Part shown: one piece after another, positions 54,215-62,041 of the stretch
How the letters are laid out: each line of letters starts with the position of its first letter
Numbering within the stretch: the first letter of the stretch is position 1
Assembly: GCA_964579305.1 (NCBI GenBank)
Contig: CAZOGY010000003.1
Span: forward strand, 1 to 64,000
DNA length: 64,000 bases
Origin: JBCBWG01 sp964579305
GTDB taxonomy: Bacteria > Pseudomonadota > Alphaproteobacteria > Rhizobiales > Hyphomicrobiaceae
Direction of reading: 5' to 3'
The notes under the pieces: generated by a model
The model's database searches: none
Seen by the model: only the letters and a program-made list of their open reading frames with translations
What the model was told of the DNA's origin: nothing
Position numbers and translations under genes: made by a program

Positions 54215-54631
54215 ATGCGTCTCATCGCCGTTCTTGCTGCGGGCTTCGTGATTGCAGGCAATACAGGCACGCAAGCGCAAAACAGCCGGCCCTATGACCG
54301 GGAGCTTTTCCGCCTGTCGGAACTGATCGGATCGGTCCACTATCTGCGCGCGTTGTGCGGGCATAAGGACGGCCAGCTTTGGCGCGACCGCATGCAGACG
54401 TTGATCAACGCCGAAGGCACAAGCGCGATCCGGCGCGTGGTCCTCACCCGGCGCTTCAACCGCGGATATACAAACTACAGCCGCACATACCGGGATTGCA
54501 CCGTGGCCGCGCGCACAGCACTTGACCGGGCCTTGAGCGAATCATCTGGGTTGGCCGATCGCCTGCTCGACGATGGCGCCGGCGCAGGCGGCACCGCGTC
54601 TGCCGACAGCGGCAGTGGCGCCAACCCGTAA
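54215..54631 (+). CDS. TIGR02301 family secreted protein
   Basis: This 138-residue protein matches the TIGR02301 family of small exported proteins found mainly in Rhizobiales. It has a signal peptide (MRLIAVLAAGFVIAGNTGTQ), then RELFRLSELIGSVHYLRALC, a GQLWRDRMQTLINAEG segment, FNRGYTNYSRTYRDC, and a C-terminal Asp/Gly-rich tail. The two conserved cysteines (ALC and RDC) may pair. The function is unknown. It is the first gene right of the scaffold gap, so its upstream context is unreliable. Confidence 0.85.
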   Translation: MRLIAVLAAGFVIAGNTGTQAQNSRPYDRELFRLSELIGSVHYLRALCGHKDGQLWRDRMQTLINAEGTSAIRRVVLTRRFNRGYTNYSRTYRDCTVAARTALDRALSESSGLADRLLDDGAGAGGTASADSGSGANP

Positions 54632-54833
54632 CGGCGTCGCCAGGCCGGCCGGTGTGGTCGCGATGGCCCGCGATTTACTGTGAACACGCTCTGCGCGGGA
54701 TTCCCGTCAGACAGCCATGCTAAAGCGTTCGCCAACGGGAACGACCTTGCCGCCGCGAACCGGTTTGACCCGGCCGAGCCGTCGGCCGCCAAGTCCACGC
54801 CCCGCACTACAACAAACAAAACGAGCGGGCACG

Positions 54834-55082
54834 ATGGACGAAATCTACGACCTCATGCAGCTGAATGACCCGTCCCTGGCAGCTTTGGGCATCGTGCTGG
54901 CGGCATGGGAAGACGGGACCGACGCGGGCATTCCACCACAAATGATGGCCTATGCCGCGCTGTTTACGGCATTGAGTGATCTTGTCGAAAGCTATGGAGA
55001 AGAGGCCGTCGCTGATCTGACCCAGGCGCTTGCTGAACGCGTCCGAACGGGTGAATTCACGCTGCGCGGCACGTTGCAATAG
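54834..55082 (+). CDS. Small acidic cytoplasmic protein of unknown function
   Basis: The frame is open from 54717, but the ATG at 54834 gives a coherent 82-residue protein (MDEIYDLMQLNDPSLAALGI start, then ETLSDLVESYGEEAV-like helix and ERVRTGEFTLRG end). The content is mostly alpha-helical with net negative charge and no signal peptide. I cannot assign a family. The preceding 200 bases after the TIGR02301 gene hold nothing I recognise. It ends 16 bases before the convergent LysE exporter gene. Confidence 0.65.
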   Translation: MDEIYDLMQLNDPSLAALGIVLAAWEDGTDAGIPPQMMAYAALFTALSDLVESYGEEAVADLTQALAERVRTGEFTLRGTLQ

Positions 55083-55098
55083 ACGCGGGCTGGCTGTC

Positions 55099-55779
55099 TC
55101 AACGGCTTGCGAGTTGCCCCCAAATCAATTCGCCAAACAAAACCACGCTGAACGCAACCAAGAGGGCGCCCGCAGCCATATTGATGCGTCCCAACAACTG
55201 CGCATCGATCCGATTGCGTACTGCGCCGATCATCAACGAGAGCGTGATCCACCAGGCCATCGATCCGGCCATGATGGCAGCAACCATGATCAGCGCTTCC
55301 ACCGGCCCCCGCAAAGCCACGAACGTGCCGACCCCTGAAAAGATCGCAAACAGGCCCAAGACGGCCCCGGGGTTTGTGATGGTCAGGAAGAACGCGGTCG
55401 GCAAGTCCCAGATCAGTTCGCGAAACAGGCTCCCGAACCGGCGTGGGCTTTGCGCAATGATCTGATCGAGGGCCAACTCAGGCACCGCGTAGATCAGGCG
55501 GACCCCAAACGCCAGCAGGGCCAGCCCGCCAACCGCCTGGATGGTAAATCGGTGGTGCTCGACGACACCGGCCACAACGCCAACGCCGAGCGCGGCGATC
55601 AAGGCAATGAGACCATCGGCCAGAACCGCCCCGACACCCGCAACCAGCCCAGCGAATGTCCCGCGTTCAAGCGACCGCTGGATACATAGCACGTTGACCG
55701 GCCCGACCGGCGCTGCGATCAGAATGCCGATGACGAAGCCCACAGGCACGATCAACGGGTTGGGGAGCCAGCCCAGCAC
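55099..55779 (-). CDS. LysE family translocator
   Basis: This 226-residue inner-membrane protein has six hydrophobic segments and the LysE/RhtB signature near the N-terminus: GILIAAPVGPVNVLCIQRSL followed by GTFAGLVAGVGAVLADG. Members export amino acids such as lysine, threonine or homoserine lactone. The start is GTG at 55779 with a strong AGGAGG at five-base spacing. It is divergent from the secreted protein at 55794, 14 bases away. The exported compound is unknown. Confidence 0.9.
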   Translation of the reverse strand: MLGWLPNPLIVPVGFVIGILIAAPVGPVNVLCIQRSLERGTFAGLVAGVGAVLADGLIALIAALGVGVVAGVVEHHRFTIQAVGGLALLAFGVRLIYAVPELALDQIIAQSPRRFGSLFRELIWDLPTAFFLTITNPGAVLGLFAIFSGVGTFVALRGPVEALIMVAAIMAGSMAWWITLSLMIGAVRNRIDAQLLGRINMAAGALLVAFSVVLFGELIWGQLASR

Positions 55780-55793
55780 GGAACCTCCTGGCG

Positions 55794-56459
55794 ATGACGT
55801 ACAAGCACAATAAGCTGGCGAACCAGCCGGCGGGCGGCAGACGCTTTTGGGTTACAGCGTTCGCCGTGTTTAGCGCGGCCGCGTGCGTTGTGCACGCGTA
55901 CACGGCCCTTGCCAAAGACAAACCCAGCGAAGCTGAGGCGCCGAAGCGTGCAGCCGCAAACCGCGATCCGGCAAAACCCCTGACACAGCAAGCCGCGGAG
56001 ATGCGAGAGCTGATCATTGCGTCCGCGTTGCGGGGCCGGCTTGAAGACCTCAAAGACGCCATCCAGTGGAATGAACTGCCGCCCGATTTTGGCGCCGACG
56101 ACGCCGGCCAACCGATCGCCGCGCTCAAGGCTTTGTCGGCGGACGGCAGCGGCTACGATGTGCTCGTTGCCCTGCTCAACGTCATTTCCATGCCGCACGC
56201 CACCGTTCCGCTCAGCAAGGATGTGGAAAACCCCGATCTGTTCGTTTTTCCGTATCTGGCCACCCGCGATCTCAAAACCTTGAGCCCGCGCCAAACGCTT
56301 GATCTGTATCGCTTGATGCCAGCCAAAGCGGCGTCGGCCATGCTGGAATCTGGGCGCTACAGCGGCTGGATCGCGACGATTGCGGCCGATGGCACGTGGC
56401 ACAGCTTCCGCAAGGGCCCAGCCCTGACCGCCGCCCCCCCGGTGAACTCAGCCAAGTGA
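55794..56459 (+). CDS. Secreted or membrane-anchored protein of unknown function
   Basis: I do not recognise this 221-residue protein. A hydrophobic N-terminal segment (WVTAFAVFSAAACVVHAYTA) follows a short basic tail, so it is either cleaved or anchored. A charged linker leads to a helical domain with LIIASALRGRLEDLKDAIQW, LVALLNVISMPHATVPL and DPLSP-like LKTLSPRQTLDLYRLMPAKA segments. The gene lies 14 bases from LysE in the opposite direction. Its stop codon is built from the first unit of a tandem GTGAxxC repeat. Confidence 0.65.
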   Translation: MTYKHNKLANQPAGGRRFWVTAFAVFSAAACVVHAYTALAKDKPSEAEAPKRAAANRDPAKPLTQQAAEMRELIIASALRGRLEDLKDAIQWNELPPDFGADDAGQPIAALKALSADGSGYDVLVALLNVISMPHATVPLSKDVENPDLFVFPYLATRDLKTLSPRQTLDLYRLMPAKAASAMLESGRYSGWIATIAADGTWHSFRKGPALTAAPPVNSAK

Positions 56460-56520
56460 ACTCAACCAAGTGAACTCAACAAAGTGACCCAACCAAGTGA
56501 CGGAACCAAGTGACGGGAGC
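56442..56520. repeat. Tandem GTGA-containing repeats of 13-14 bases
   Basis: Five units plus a partial sixth (56442, 56456, 56470, 56484, 56497, 56510) follow the pattern GTGAACTCAACCAA, later drifting to GTGACGGAACCAA. The first unit supplies the end and stop of the upstream protein. Phase and drift suggest slippage expansion from the gene end. Confidence 0.85.
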
Positions 56521-56543
56521 AGCTTCGCCGAAAGCACGCGAAC

Positions 56544-57896
56544 TCACGCCCACTCAGACCTGTTCAGACCGGCCTCGTAAAACCGGACCGGCGCGCCATG
56601 CGCGGGCTGATCCAGGATCGCACCGTCCCAGACAATCTTGCGCCCGCGCACCACGGTCCCGACCGGCCAGCCGGTGACACTCACGCCATCGTAGGGTGTC
56701 CAACCACAGCGGCTCGCAATCCAGCTATTTTCAATCGTTTCGCGACGTTTGAGGTCGACCACCGTCAAATCGCAGTCGTTTCCAACCGCGATCCGCCCTT
56801 TGCCGATGATCCCAAACAGCCGCGCGGGCCCATGGCTTGTCAGATCAACGAACCGTTCCAGACTGAGTCGAGCTTGGTGCACATGATCGAGCATGGTGGG
56901 CACAAGCGTTTGCACGCCAGTCATCCCTGAATGCGACTTCGGATAAGGCTGTTGCTTGTCGTCCATCGTATGCGGGGCGTGATCGGAACCAAGGACATCG
57001 ACGGTTCCATCGGCCACGCCTTGCCAAATCCTGGCTTGATGTGCCGCGTCACGCACTGGCGGGTTCATTTGCGCAAGCGTCCCGAGCCGCTCATAGCATT
57101 CCGGCGCAGTCAGCGTGAGATGATGCGGCGTCACCTCGACACTCGCCCAGGACTTATGGTCCGCCAGATAAGCCATCTCATCGCCAGTTGAGATGTGCAG
57201 GACATGCACCCGCCGGCCATACATCTCTGCGAGACGGACAAGGCGCTGTGTGGCCATCAACGCGGCTTGCGGATCGCGCCAGACCGGGTGCGATCGTGGA
57301 TCGCCGGCAATACACTCGTTTTCCCGCGCGATCAGCCGGTCCTCGTCTTCGGCATGGAACGCCGCGCGCCGCGACAGCGCCTGGATGATCTTTTCCAGTG
57401 ACGGGGCGTCCTCAACCAGCAGATCGCCCGTCGATGATCCCATGAAGACCTTGATGCCCGCTGACGCTTCGAGCCTTTCAAGCTTTTGGATGTCAGCAAT
57501 GTTCTCGCGGGTGCCGCCAACGAAAAACGCGAAATCGCAAAGCATGCGCCCGCGCGCGCGGTGAACCTTGTCGGCAAGGGCCTGCGCAGTTGTGGTCAGG
57601 GGCTTGGTATTGGGCATTTCAAACACGGCCGTGACCCCGCCAAGGACGGCCGCCCGCGATCCGGTCTCAAGATCCTCCTTCTCCTCAAGTCCAGGTTCGC
57701 GAAAATGCACTTGCGTATCGATCACGCCCGGCAGGACATGAAGTCCAGCGCAGTCGACGACGCTATCGGCCGCCCCCGCATCAAGCGAACCGAGCGCCGC
57801 AATCCGCCCGTCAACCACGCCAACATCTGCGGTGTGGCGCCCGTCTTGGTTGACGATCGTCCCACCCTTGAAAATTCGGTCAAAGCGTTGCGACAT
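56544..57896 (-). CDS. pyrC: Dihydroorotase (PyrC-type, COG0044)
   Basis: Dihydroorotase closes carbamoyl-aspartate to dihydroorotate in pyrimidine synthesis. From the ATG at 57896 (the frame is open from 57986) the protein has 450 residues and the alpha-proteobacterial type of active site: DTQVHFREPGLEEKEDLETG, the likely carbamylated lysine in GIKVFMGSS, metal-binding His in HVLHIST and EVTPHHLTL, and GSDHAPHTMDD. In the metal motif, the usual first His of HxH is Gln62, with His64 kept. COG0044 also includes allantoinase-like enzymes, so pyrimidine synthesis is likely but not proved. It is divergent from ygfZ. Confidence 0.82.
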   Translation of the reverse strand: MSQRFDRIFKGGTIVNQDGRHTADVGVVDGRIAALGSLDAGAADSVVDCAGLHVLPGVIDTQVHFREPGLEEKEDLETGSRAAVLGGVTAVFEMPNTKPLTTTAQALADKVHRARGRMLCDFAFFVGGTRENIADIQKLERLEASAGIKVFMGSSTGDLLVEDAPSLEKIIQALSRRAAFHAEDEDRLIARENECIAGDPRSHPVWRDPQAALMATQRLVRLAEMYGRRVHVLHISTGDEMAYLADHKSWASVEVTPHHLTLTAPECYERLGTLAQMNPPVRDAAHQARIWQGVADGTVDVLGSDHAPHTMDDKQQPYPKSHSGMTGVQTLVPTMLDHVHQARLSLERFVDLTSHGPARLFGIIGKGRIAVGNDCDLTVVDLKRRETIENSWIASRCGWTPYDGVSVTGWPVGTVVRGRKIVWDGAILDQPAHGAPVRFYEAGLNRSEWA

Positions 57897-58049
57897 GTGG
57901 TGCATCCATTTCGGTGTCGGATCTGGCGTCGGATTGGGGCGCGACCCTAATGTGGTGCTTGTCGCTTGACGAGCGCCGCGCGGCATCGAAAACGCCGCGA
58001 TGCGGCGCCGTAGAACGCAACGAAATCATAGCCATCAGGATAAGACGCC

Positions 58050-58982
58050 TTGCCCAGTTGTTACGTCACGCCATTGTCGGACCGCGCAACGGTGCAGGTC
58101 ACGGGCCCTGACGCAGAAGTCTTTCTGCAAGATCTGCTGGCCGGCGACATCTCCGGCATCAGCGCACCTGCGGGTCTGCGGCACACCGGCCTGCTCACAC
58201 CGCAAGGCAAGATCTTGTTTGCCTTCTTCGTTTTTGGCCGGGACGTTGATGGCCATCCCGCATACCTGATCGACTGTCGCGCCGAGCATGCCGCAGATCT
58301 GACCAAGCGGCTCCGCTTTTACAAATTGCGCCGTGCCGTCGAGATCGACGACGTGTCAGACCACTACGCAACTGGGGTGTTGTGGGGCGAGGCGGCGCCC
58401 GATGGCGCGCCAGAGTTCATATCGCTATGCCCCGATCCCCGCCATGCTGGCATGGGGATGCGTTTCATTGGCCCGCGCGAAACGGTGTCCAATGCGAAGT
58501 CGGTTTTTTGCGAACATGACGGGGCGTGCACGGTCATTGCAGCTGCAGAAGACGATTATCACGCGCATCGCATTGCGCTTGCCATTCCAGAAGACGGCCT
58601 CGATTACCCCTTGGGCAACACCTTCCCGCACGAAGCCCTGTGGGACGTGATCGGCTCGGTCGACTTTAAAAAAGGCTGCTTCATCGGCCAGGAAGTCGTC
58701 AGTCGCATGCAGCACCGGGGGACAGCACGCAAGCGCATCGTCGGGATCCAAAGCGCTGAACAGCTCTTGCCGGGAAGCGAAATCAAAGCCGGCGAAGCCA
58801 CGATTGGCACGGTGGGATCGGTCGCAGGCACGCGTGCGCTGGCGATGGTGCGTCTGGACCGGGCCGCCCAAGCGCTTAAGACCAATCAGCCAATCACCGC
58901 CGAGGCCCAGGAAATTCGGCTTGTTCTTGCCGACTGGCTGCCGTTTTCCATCGCTGATTATTCGCCAGCCGACGCACCATGA
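58050..58982 (+). CDS. ygfZ: YgfZ/GcvT domain folate-binding protein (Fe-S cluster biogenesis)
   Basis: YgfZ-type proteins bind folate in a GcvT-like fold and help assemble or repair some iron-sulfur enzymes. The signature is in FKKGCFIGQEVVSRMQHRGT, whose Cys is essential in the family. The 310-residue length is normal. The start is TTG at 58050, with AGGATAAG upstream; no ATG fits. Its stop overlaps the next ATG (ATGA), coupling it to the DNA glycosylase gene, and then an HD hydrolase: three genes packed with overlaps. Confidence 0.9.
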   Translation: MPSCYVTPLSDRATVQVTGPDAEVFLQDLLAGDISGISAPAGLRHTGLLTPQGKILFAFFVFGRDVDGHPAYLIDCRAEHAADLTKRLRFYKLRRAVEIDDVSDHYATGVLWGEAAPDGAPEFISLCPDPRHAGMGMRFIGPRETVSNAKSVFCEHDGACTVIAAAEDDYHAHRIALAIPEDGLDYPLGNTFPHEALWDVIGSVDFKKGCFIGQEVVSRMQHRGTARKRIVGIQSAEQLLPGSEIKAGEATIGTVGSVAGTRALAMVRLDRAAQALKTNQPITAEAQEIRLVLADWLPFSIADYSPADAP

Positions 58983-59632
58983 CCTCTCGATCATCTCGCG
59001 CCGGGTCGCCGCCATCGCAGACACCGACCATCGACCCTGACACCCCCCGCTGCCAATGGCCCGGCATCGAAGACCCCGCGTACGCGCGCTATCACGATGA
59101 AGAATGGGGCGTACCGCATGCACATGAACGCCGCCTGTTTGAAAAACTGATCCTCGAAGGCTTCCAAGCTGGCCTATCGTGGTTGACCATCCTCAAAAAG
59201 CGCGCCGCCTTTCGCGCCGCATTCGCCGATTTTGATCCCGACGTCGTGGCCGGCTTCGGCACCGATGACGTCGCGCGCTTGATGGGCGACGCCGGGATTG
59301 TCCGCAACCGCGCCAAGATCGAGGCAACCATCGCCAACGCCCGCGCCTATTGCGCGCTTCGCGAGACAACCACTTTGGCCGATGTGATCTGGGGCGCAGT
59401 GGACGGCAAACCGATCGTCAATCACTTCCAAACGCATAGCGATGTTCCCGGTCAAACCGACCTGTCCAAATCGCTGTCAAAGACCCTGAAAGGCTATGGA
59501 TTCCGGTTTGTCGGGCCAACCACGGTTTATGCAGCCCTGCAATCGAGCGGCGTCGTGAACGATCACCTGGTGAGTTGCCACCGCCACCGTGCCTGCGCGC
59601 AACTTCAAGAGGCGTTTCGTCATGACGCGTGA
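58979..59632 (+). CDS. tag: DNA-3-methyladenine glycosylase I
   Basis: Tag excises 3-methyladenine from alkylated DNA. The 217-residue protein has CQWPG (zinc Cys), YHDEEWGVP (zinc His), FEKLILEGFQAGLSWLTILK around the active site, GIVRNRAKI and, at the end, DHLVSC with the second His/Cys pair of the zinc site. It starts at an ATG overlapping the ygfZ stop (ATGA). It overlaps the HD-hydrolase gene by 11 bases, so all three are probably translated together. Confidence 0.95.
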   Translation: MTSRSSRAGSPPSQTPTIDPDTPRCQWPGIEDPAYARYHDEEWGVPHAHERRLFEKLILEGFQAGLSWLTILKKRAAFRAAFADFDPDVVAGFGTDDVARLMGDAGIVRNRAKIEATIANARAYCALRETTTLADVIWGAVDGKPIVNHFQTHSDVPGQTDLSKSLSKTLKGYGFRFVGPTTVYAALQSSGVVNDHLVSCHRHRACAQLQEAFRHDA

Positions 59633-60272
59633 ACACTCATCCGCGCCGCCGCGCGCCTGGCAGCGCATGCTGTCGGGCCGCCGGCTCGATCTGCTCGACC
59701 CCTCGCCGCTTGATGTTGAGATCGCAGATATTGCCCACGGGCTCGCGCGGGTCGCGCGCTGGAACGGCCAAACGGTTGGTGAACATGCGTTTTCCGTAGC
59801 AGAGCACAGCCTCCTCGTGACGGAGATCGTCTGCGCTCTCGCACCCGACTGCTCACCCCAATGGCAGCTCGCCGCCCTGCTGCACGATGCGCCCGAATAC
59901 GTCGTCGGCGATCTGATCTCGCCCTTCAAGACGGCGATCGGCGATGACTACAAGGATATTGAGAACCGTCTCTTGCGCGCGATCCACATCCGTTTTGGCC
60001 TACCGCCTGACCTGCCTCGACATGTTTCTGCCATGATCAAACGTGCGGATCGTGTTAGCGCTTATTTCGAAGCCACGACCCTTGCGGGTTTCGAACCGCG
60101 CGAGGCGACGCATTTCTTCGGCGCACCGCCGGAGTTGCCCCTGCCGCTTGGCTCGCGTTTACGCGGTCTGACACCTTTGCCTGCCGTGATGGCCCAATCG
60201 GCCTACCTTGAAAAATTTCACGGACTTTTGGATTGCAGCGGCAAGCAGTCGGTCAAACCGGGCGCTGATTGA
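59622..60272 (+). CDS. HD-domain phosphohydrolase (YfbR/5'-deoxynucleotidase-like)
   Basis: The 216-residue protein has an HD metal site: EHAFSVAEHSLLV, LLHDAPEYVVGDL and KRADRVSAYFEATTLAG. It resembles YfbR-type 5'-nucleotidases that remove phosphate from deoxynucleoside monophosphates. The frame is open from 59589, but the ATG at 59622 has an AAGAGG ribosome-binding site. It is the last gene of the overlapping ygfZ-tag set, 171 bases before the NadQ-like gene. Substrate specificity is inferred from family resemblance only. Confidence 0.85.
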   Translation: MTREHSSAPPRAWQRMLSGRRLDLLDPSPLDVEIADIAHGLARVARWNGQTVGEHAFSVAEHSLLVTEIVCALAPDCSPQWQLAALLHDAPEYVVGDLISPFKTAIGDDYKDIENRLLRAIHIRFGLPPDLPRHVSAMIKRADRVSAYFEATTLAGFEPREATHFFGAPPELPLPLGSRLRGLTPLPAVMAQSAYLEKFHGLLDCSGKQSVKPGAD

Positions 60273-60443
60273 TCGTGCGTGATTTTCAATTTCTGAAAAG
60301 CGATCTGAAACAGTACGTTACAATTTGTGAGCCTGCGTCCCACTTATCCGGCGTCGTAATCAATTTCAGATAAAAAATAGTACCGATTTTCGCCATAGTC
60401 GCACTTCAGTTGTGCCGAAGTGAGTGGTCCAAATGGTGAAAAC

Positions 60444-61517
60444 ATGAGTAGACCTCTACGCCGGGATGAGGCGGAAGCGGCCCTTGTGGCCCAAATAAAT
60501 CGTGCGGTTCGTGAAGAAACCGCACCCGTCGCCATCGGCCTGAGCGCAGCAATTGTATCGGTCCGCAGTGATGAACCGGTCGTGCTCACGGTCAAAGCCT
60601 CCCACGACGGCGAAATGGTGGACGCATTGCCGTCCGGGCCTTTCTCGCCGCGTGAACACCGGACTTTGGAAATGGGCCTGCGTGACTGGGTGGCCGACCA
60701 GGCCGACCTCACGCTTGGCTATGTCGAGCAGCTTTACACGTTCGGCGATCGCGGCCGCCACGTCGCGGCCGATGACGATGCACCGCACGTCGTGTCGATC
60801 GGCTATCTGGCTCTGACACGCCCTGCGCAATGCAGCCTTAACGGAAAAGCGCACTGCGGCGCCGATGATGCCGCAGACACGTCGCACTGGCGTTCCTGGT
60901 ATGACTATTTCCCTTGGGAAGACTGGCGTCGCGGGCGCCCTGAGGTTTTTGAGCGTGTTATCGAACCGCGTTTGCTCGAATGGGCATCGCGCAGTGAAGT
61001 GCCAGGGTCGCGTTCCCGTCCATTGGCGCGCGCAGAACGCATTCGCATGGCGTTTGGCATTGGCGGCACTTGGGACGAAGAACGCGTCCTCGACCGCTAT
61101 GAACTCCTTTACGAAGCTGGCCTCGTCGAAGAGGCCCGCCGCGACGGTCGGGAAGCTGCTTTGCTCTGGCCGCAGCGACCGCAGTTGGGCACGCCGATGC
61201 AATATGATCATCGGCGGATCCTGGCGACGGCGATCGGACGCCTGCGTGGCAAGATCAAGTATCGCCCCGTCGTATTTGAACTGATGCCAGACGAGTTCAC
61301 GCTGTTTGAGTTGCAAAAAACCGTGGAAGCGATCCTCGGGCCGCATCTGCATAAGCAGAACTTCCGCCGCCTGGTGGAGAGCGCGGGCCTGGTCGAACCC
61401 ACCGGCGATGTGCGCGCCAAAACAGGTGGCAGACCGGCAAAACTGTTTCGCTTCCGCAGAGAAGTTTTGATGGAACGCCCAGCGCCGGGCGTGCGCGTCA
61501 AAGCAGGCCGTATGTAG
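60444..61517 (+). CDS. nadQ: NadQ/NrtR-like transcriptional regulator of NAD synthesis
   Basis: The 357-residue protein has an N-terminal Nudix-like fold (LGYVEQLYTFGDRGRH then VVSIGYLALTRP) without a Nudix box, so it should sense rather than hydrolyse a ligand. The C-terminal winged helix (PVVFELMPDEFTLFELQKTV, then HKQNFRRLVESAGLVEPTG and RPAKLFRF) matches the NrtR DNA-binding domain. The COG4111 branch has been named NadQ by comparative genomics in alphaproteobacteria. It lies directly before nadA and nadB, and two matching dyads sit before nadA, so it likely represses them in response to NAD-related metabolites. The ATG at 60444 is preferred over a GTG at 60420. Confidence 0.85.
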   Translation: MSRPLRRDEAEAALVAQINRAVREETAPVAIGLSAAIVSVRSDEPVVLTVKASHDGEMVDALPSGPFSPREHRTLEMGLRDWVADQADLTLGYVEQLYTFGDRGRHVAADDDAPHVVSIGYLALTRPAQCSLNGKAHCGADDAADTSHWRSWYDYFPWEDWRRGRPEVFERVIEPRLLEWASRSEVPGSRSRPLARAERIRMAFGIGGTWDEERVLDRYELLYEAGLVEEARRDGREAALLWPQRPQLGTPMQYDHRRILATAIGRLRGKIKYRPVVFELMPDEFTLFELQKTVEAILGPHLHKQNFRRLVESAGLVEPTGDVRAKTGGRPAKLFRFRREVLMERPAPGVRVKAGRM

Positions 61518-61553
61518 ACAGCGCTTTTTGCGCGTCTCGCCACAGACACCAAA

Positions 61554-61586
61554 GCGAATGGGCACTGGCCGATGGCGCCCATTCGC
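61554..61586 (+). terminator. Hairpin downstream of nadQ
   Basis: GCGAATGGGC and GCCCATTCGC form a perfect ten-pair stem over a 13-base loop, starting 36 bases after the nadQ stop. There is no clear T-run, so it is a probable but weak or Rho-assisted terminator. Confidence 0.5.
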
Positions 61587-61941
61587 CCCTCTCGGCGCGC
61601 CGGCGACGTGGCTTTACCAATCGTCTTGGCGTCGGGAATGGAAATGGCTGCTTTCCACGCATCGTCGGCTTCTTCCGCCAATTCGCGATTGAACCGCCCG
61701 TGGCCGCCTAATCGTTAGAACAGCCAAGCCCTACGGAAAGCGACCCGATTAGCTGCGATGGCATGTCAGAAATTCGCCAGCCGCGGCCATTCGCGCATTC
61801 GGGGTGCGAAACGCGTTCTTTTTGAAGCCGTTAGCCCAAGACGCCGCGGACCTTCGAAAGCGGATGCAGAGCAGCAATGCGGCAATGACGACCTATCCAG
61901 ACTGGAAAACCAAACCGGCGGGGTCTATATTACGCACAGAA

Positions 61942-61956
61942 TACTCAAATTGAGCA
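61942..61956. promoter_or_regulatory. Operator candidate 1 before nadA (CTCAA-N-TTGAG dyad)
   Basis: TACTCAAATTGAGCA contains CTCAA and TTGAG around one central base. It matches operator 2 in sequence. Its centre is about 54 bases upstream, near five helical turns, which would suit two bound dimers or tetramers. Confidence 0.7.
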
Positions 61957-61995
61957 TATAGCACAAGCGATCAAAGCGGAGCTATATGCCTGAAA

Positions 61996-62010
61996 TGCTC
62001 AACTTGAGCA
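61996..62010. promoter_or_regulatory. Operator candidate 2 before nadA (TGCTCAACTTGAGCA dyad)
   Basis: TGCTCAA and TTGAGCA are a perfect seven-base dyad around a central C, 31 bases before the nadA ATG, so a bound protein would cover the promoter or leader. The adjacent NadQ-like regulator is the probable binder. Confidence 0.75.
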
Positions 62011-62041
62011 AATTAAACGACGTAGCGGGAAGGAGATGTCG

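Larger units (their letters stand above)
61518..62041. other. Regulatory region between nadQ and nadA
   Basis: About 520 bases without a supported gene. It contains a terminator-like hairpin, two operator-like dyads, and an AT-rich stretch next to nadA. The first 230 bases after the hairpin hold nothing else I recognise. Confidence 0.6.

Noticed and set aside
53667..54270. Open frames reading through the N block
   Set aside because: The apparent continuity is created by undefined bases; no coding potential can be claimed across the gap.
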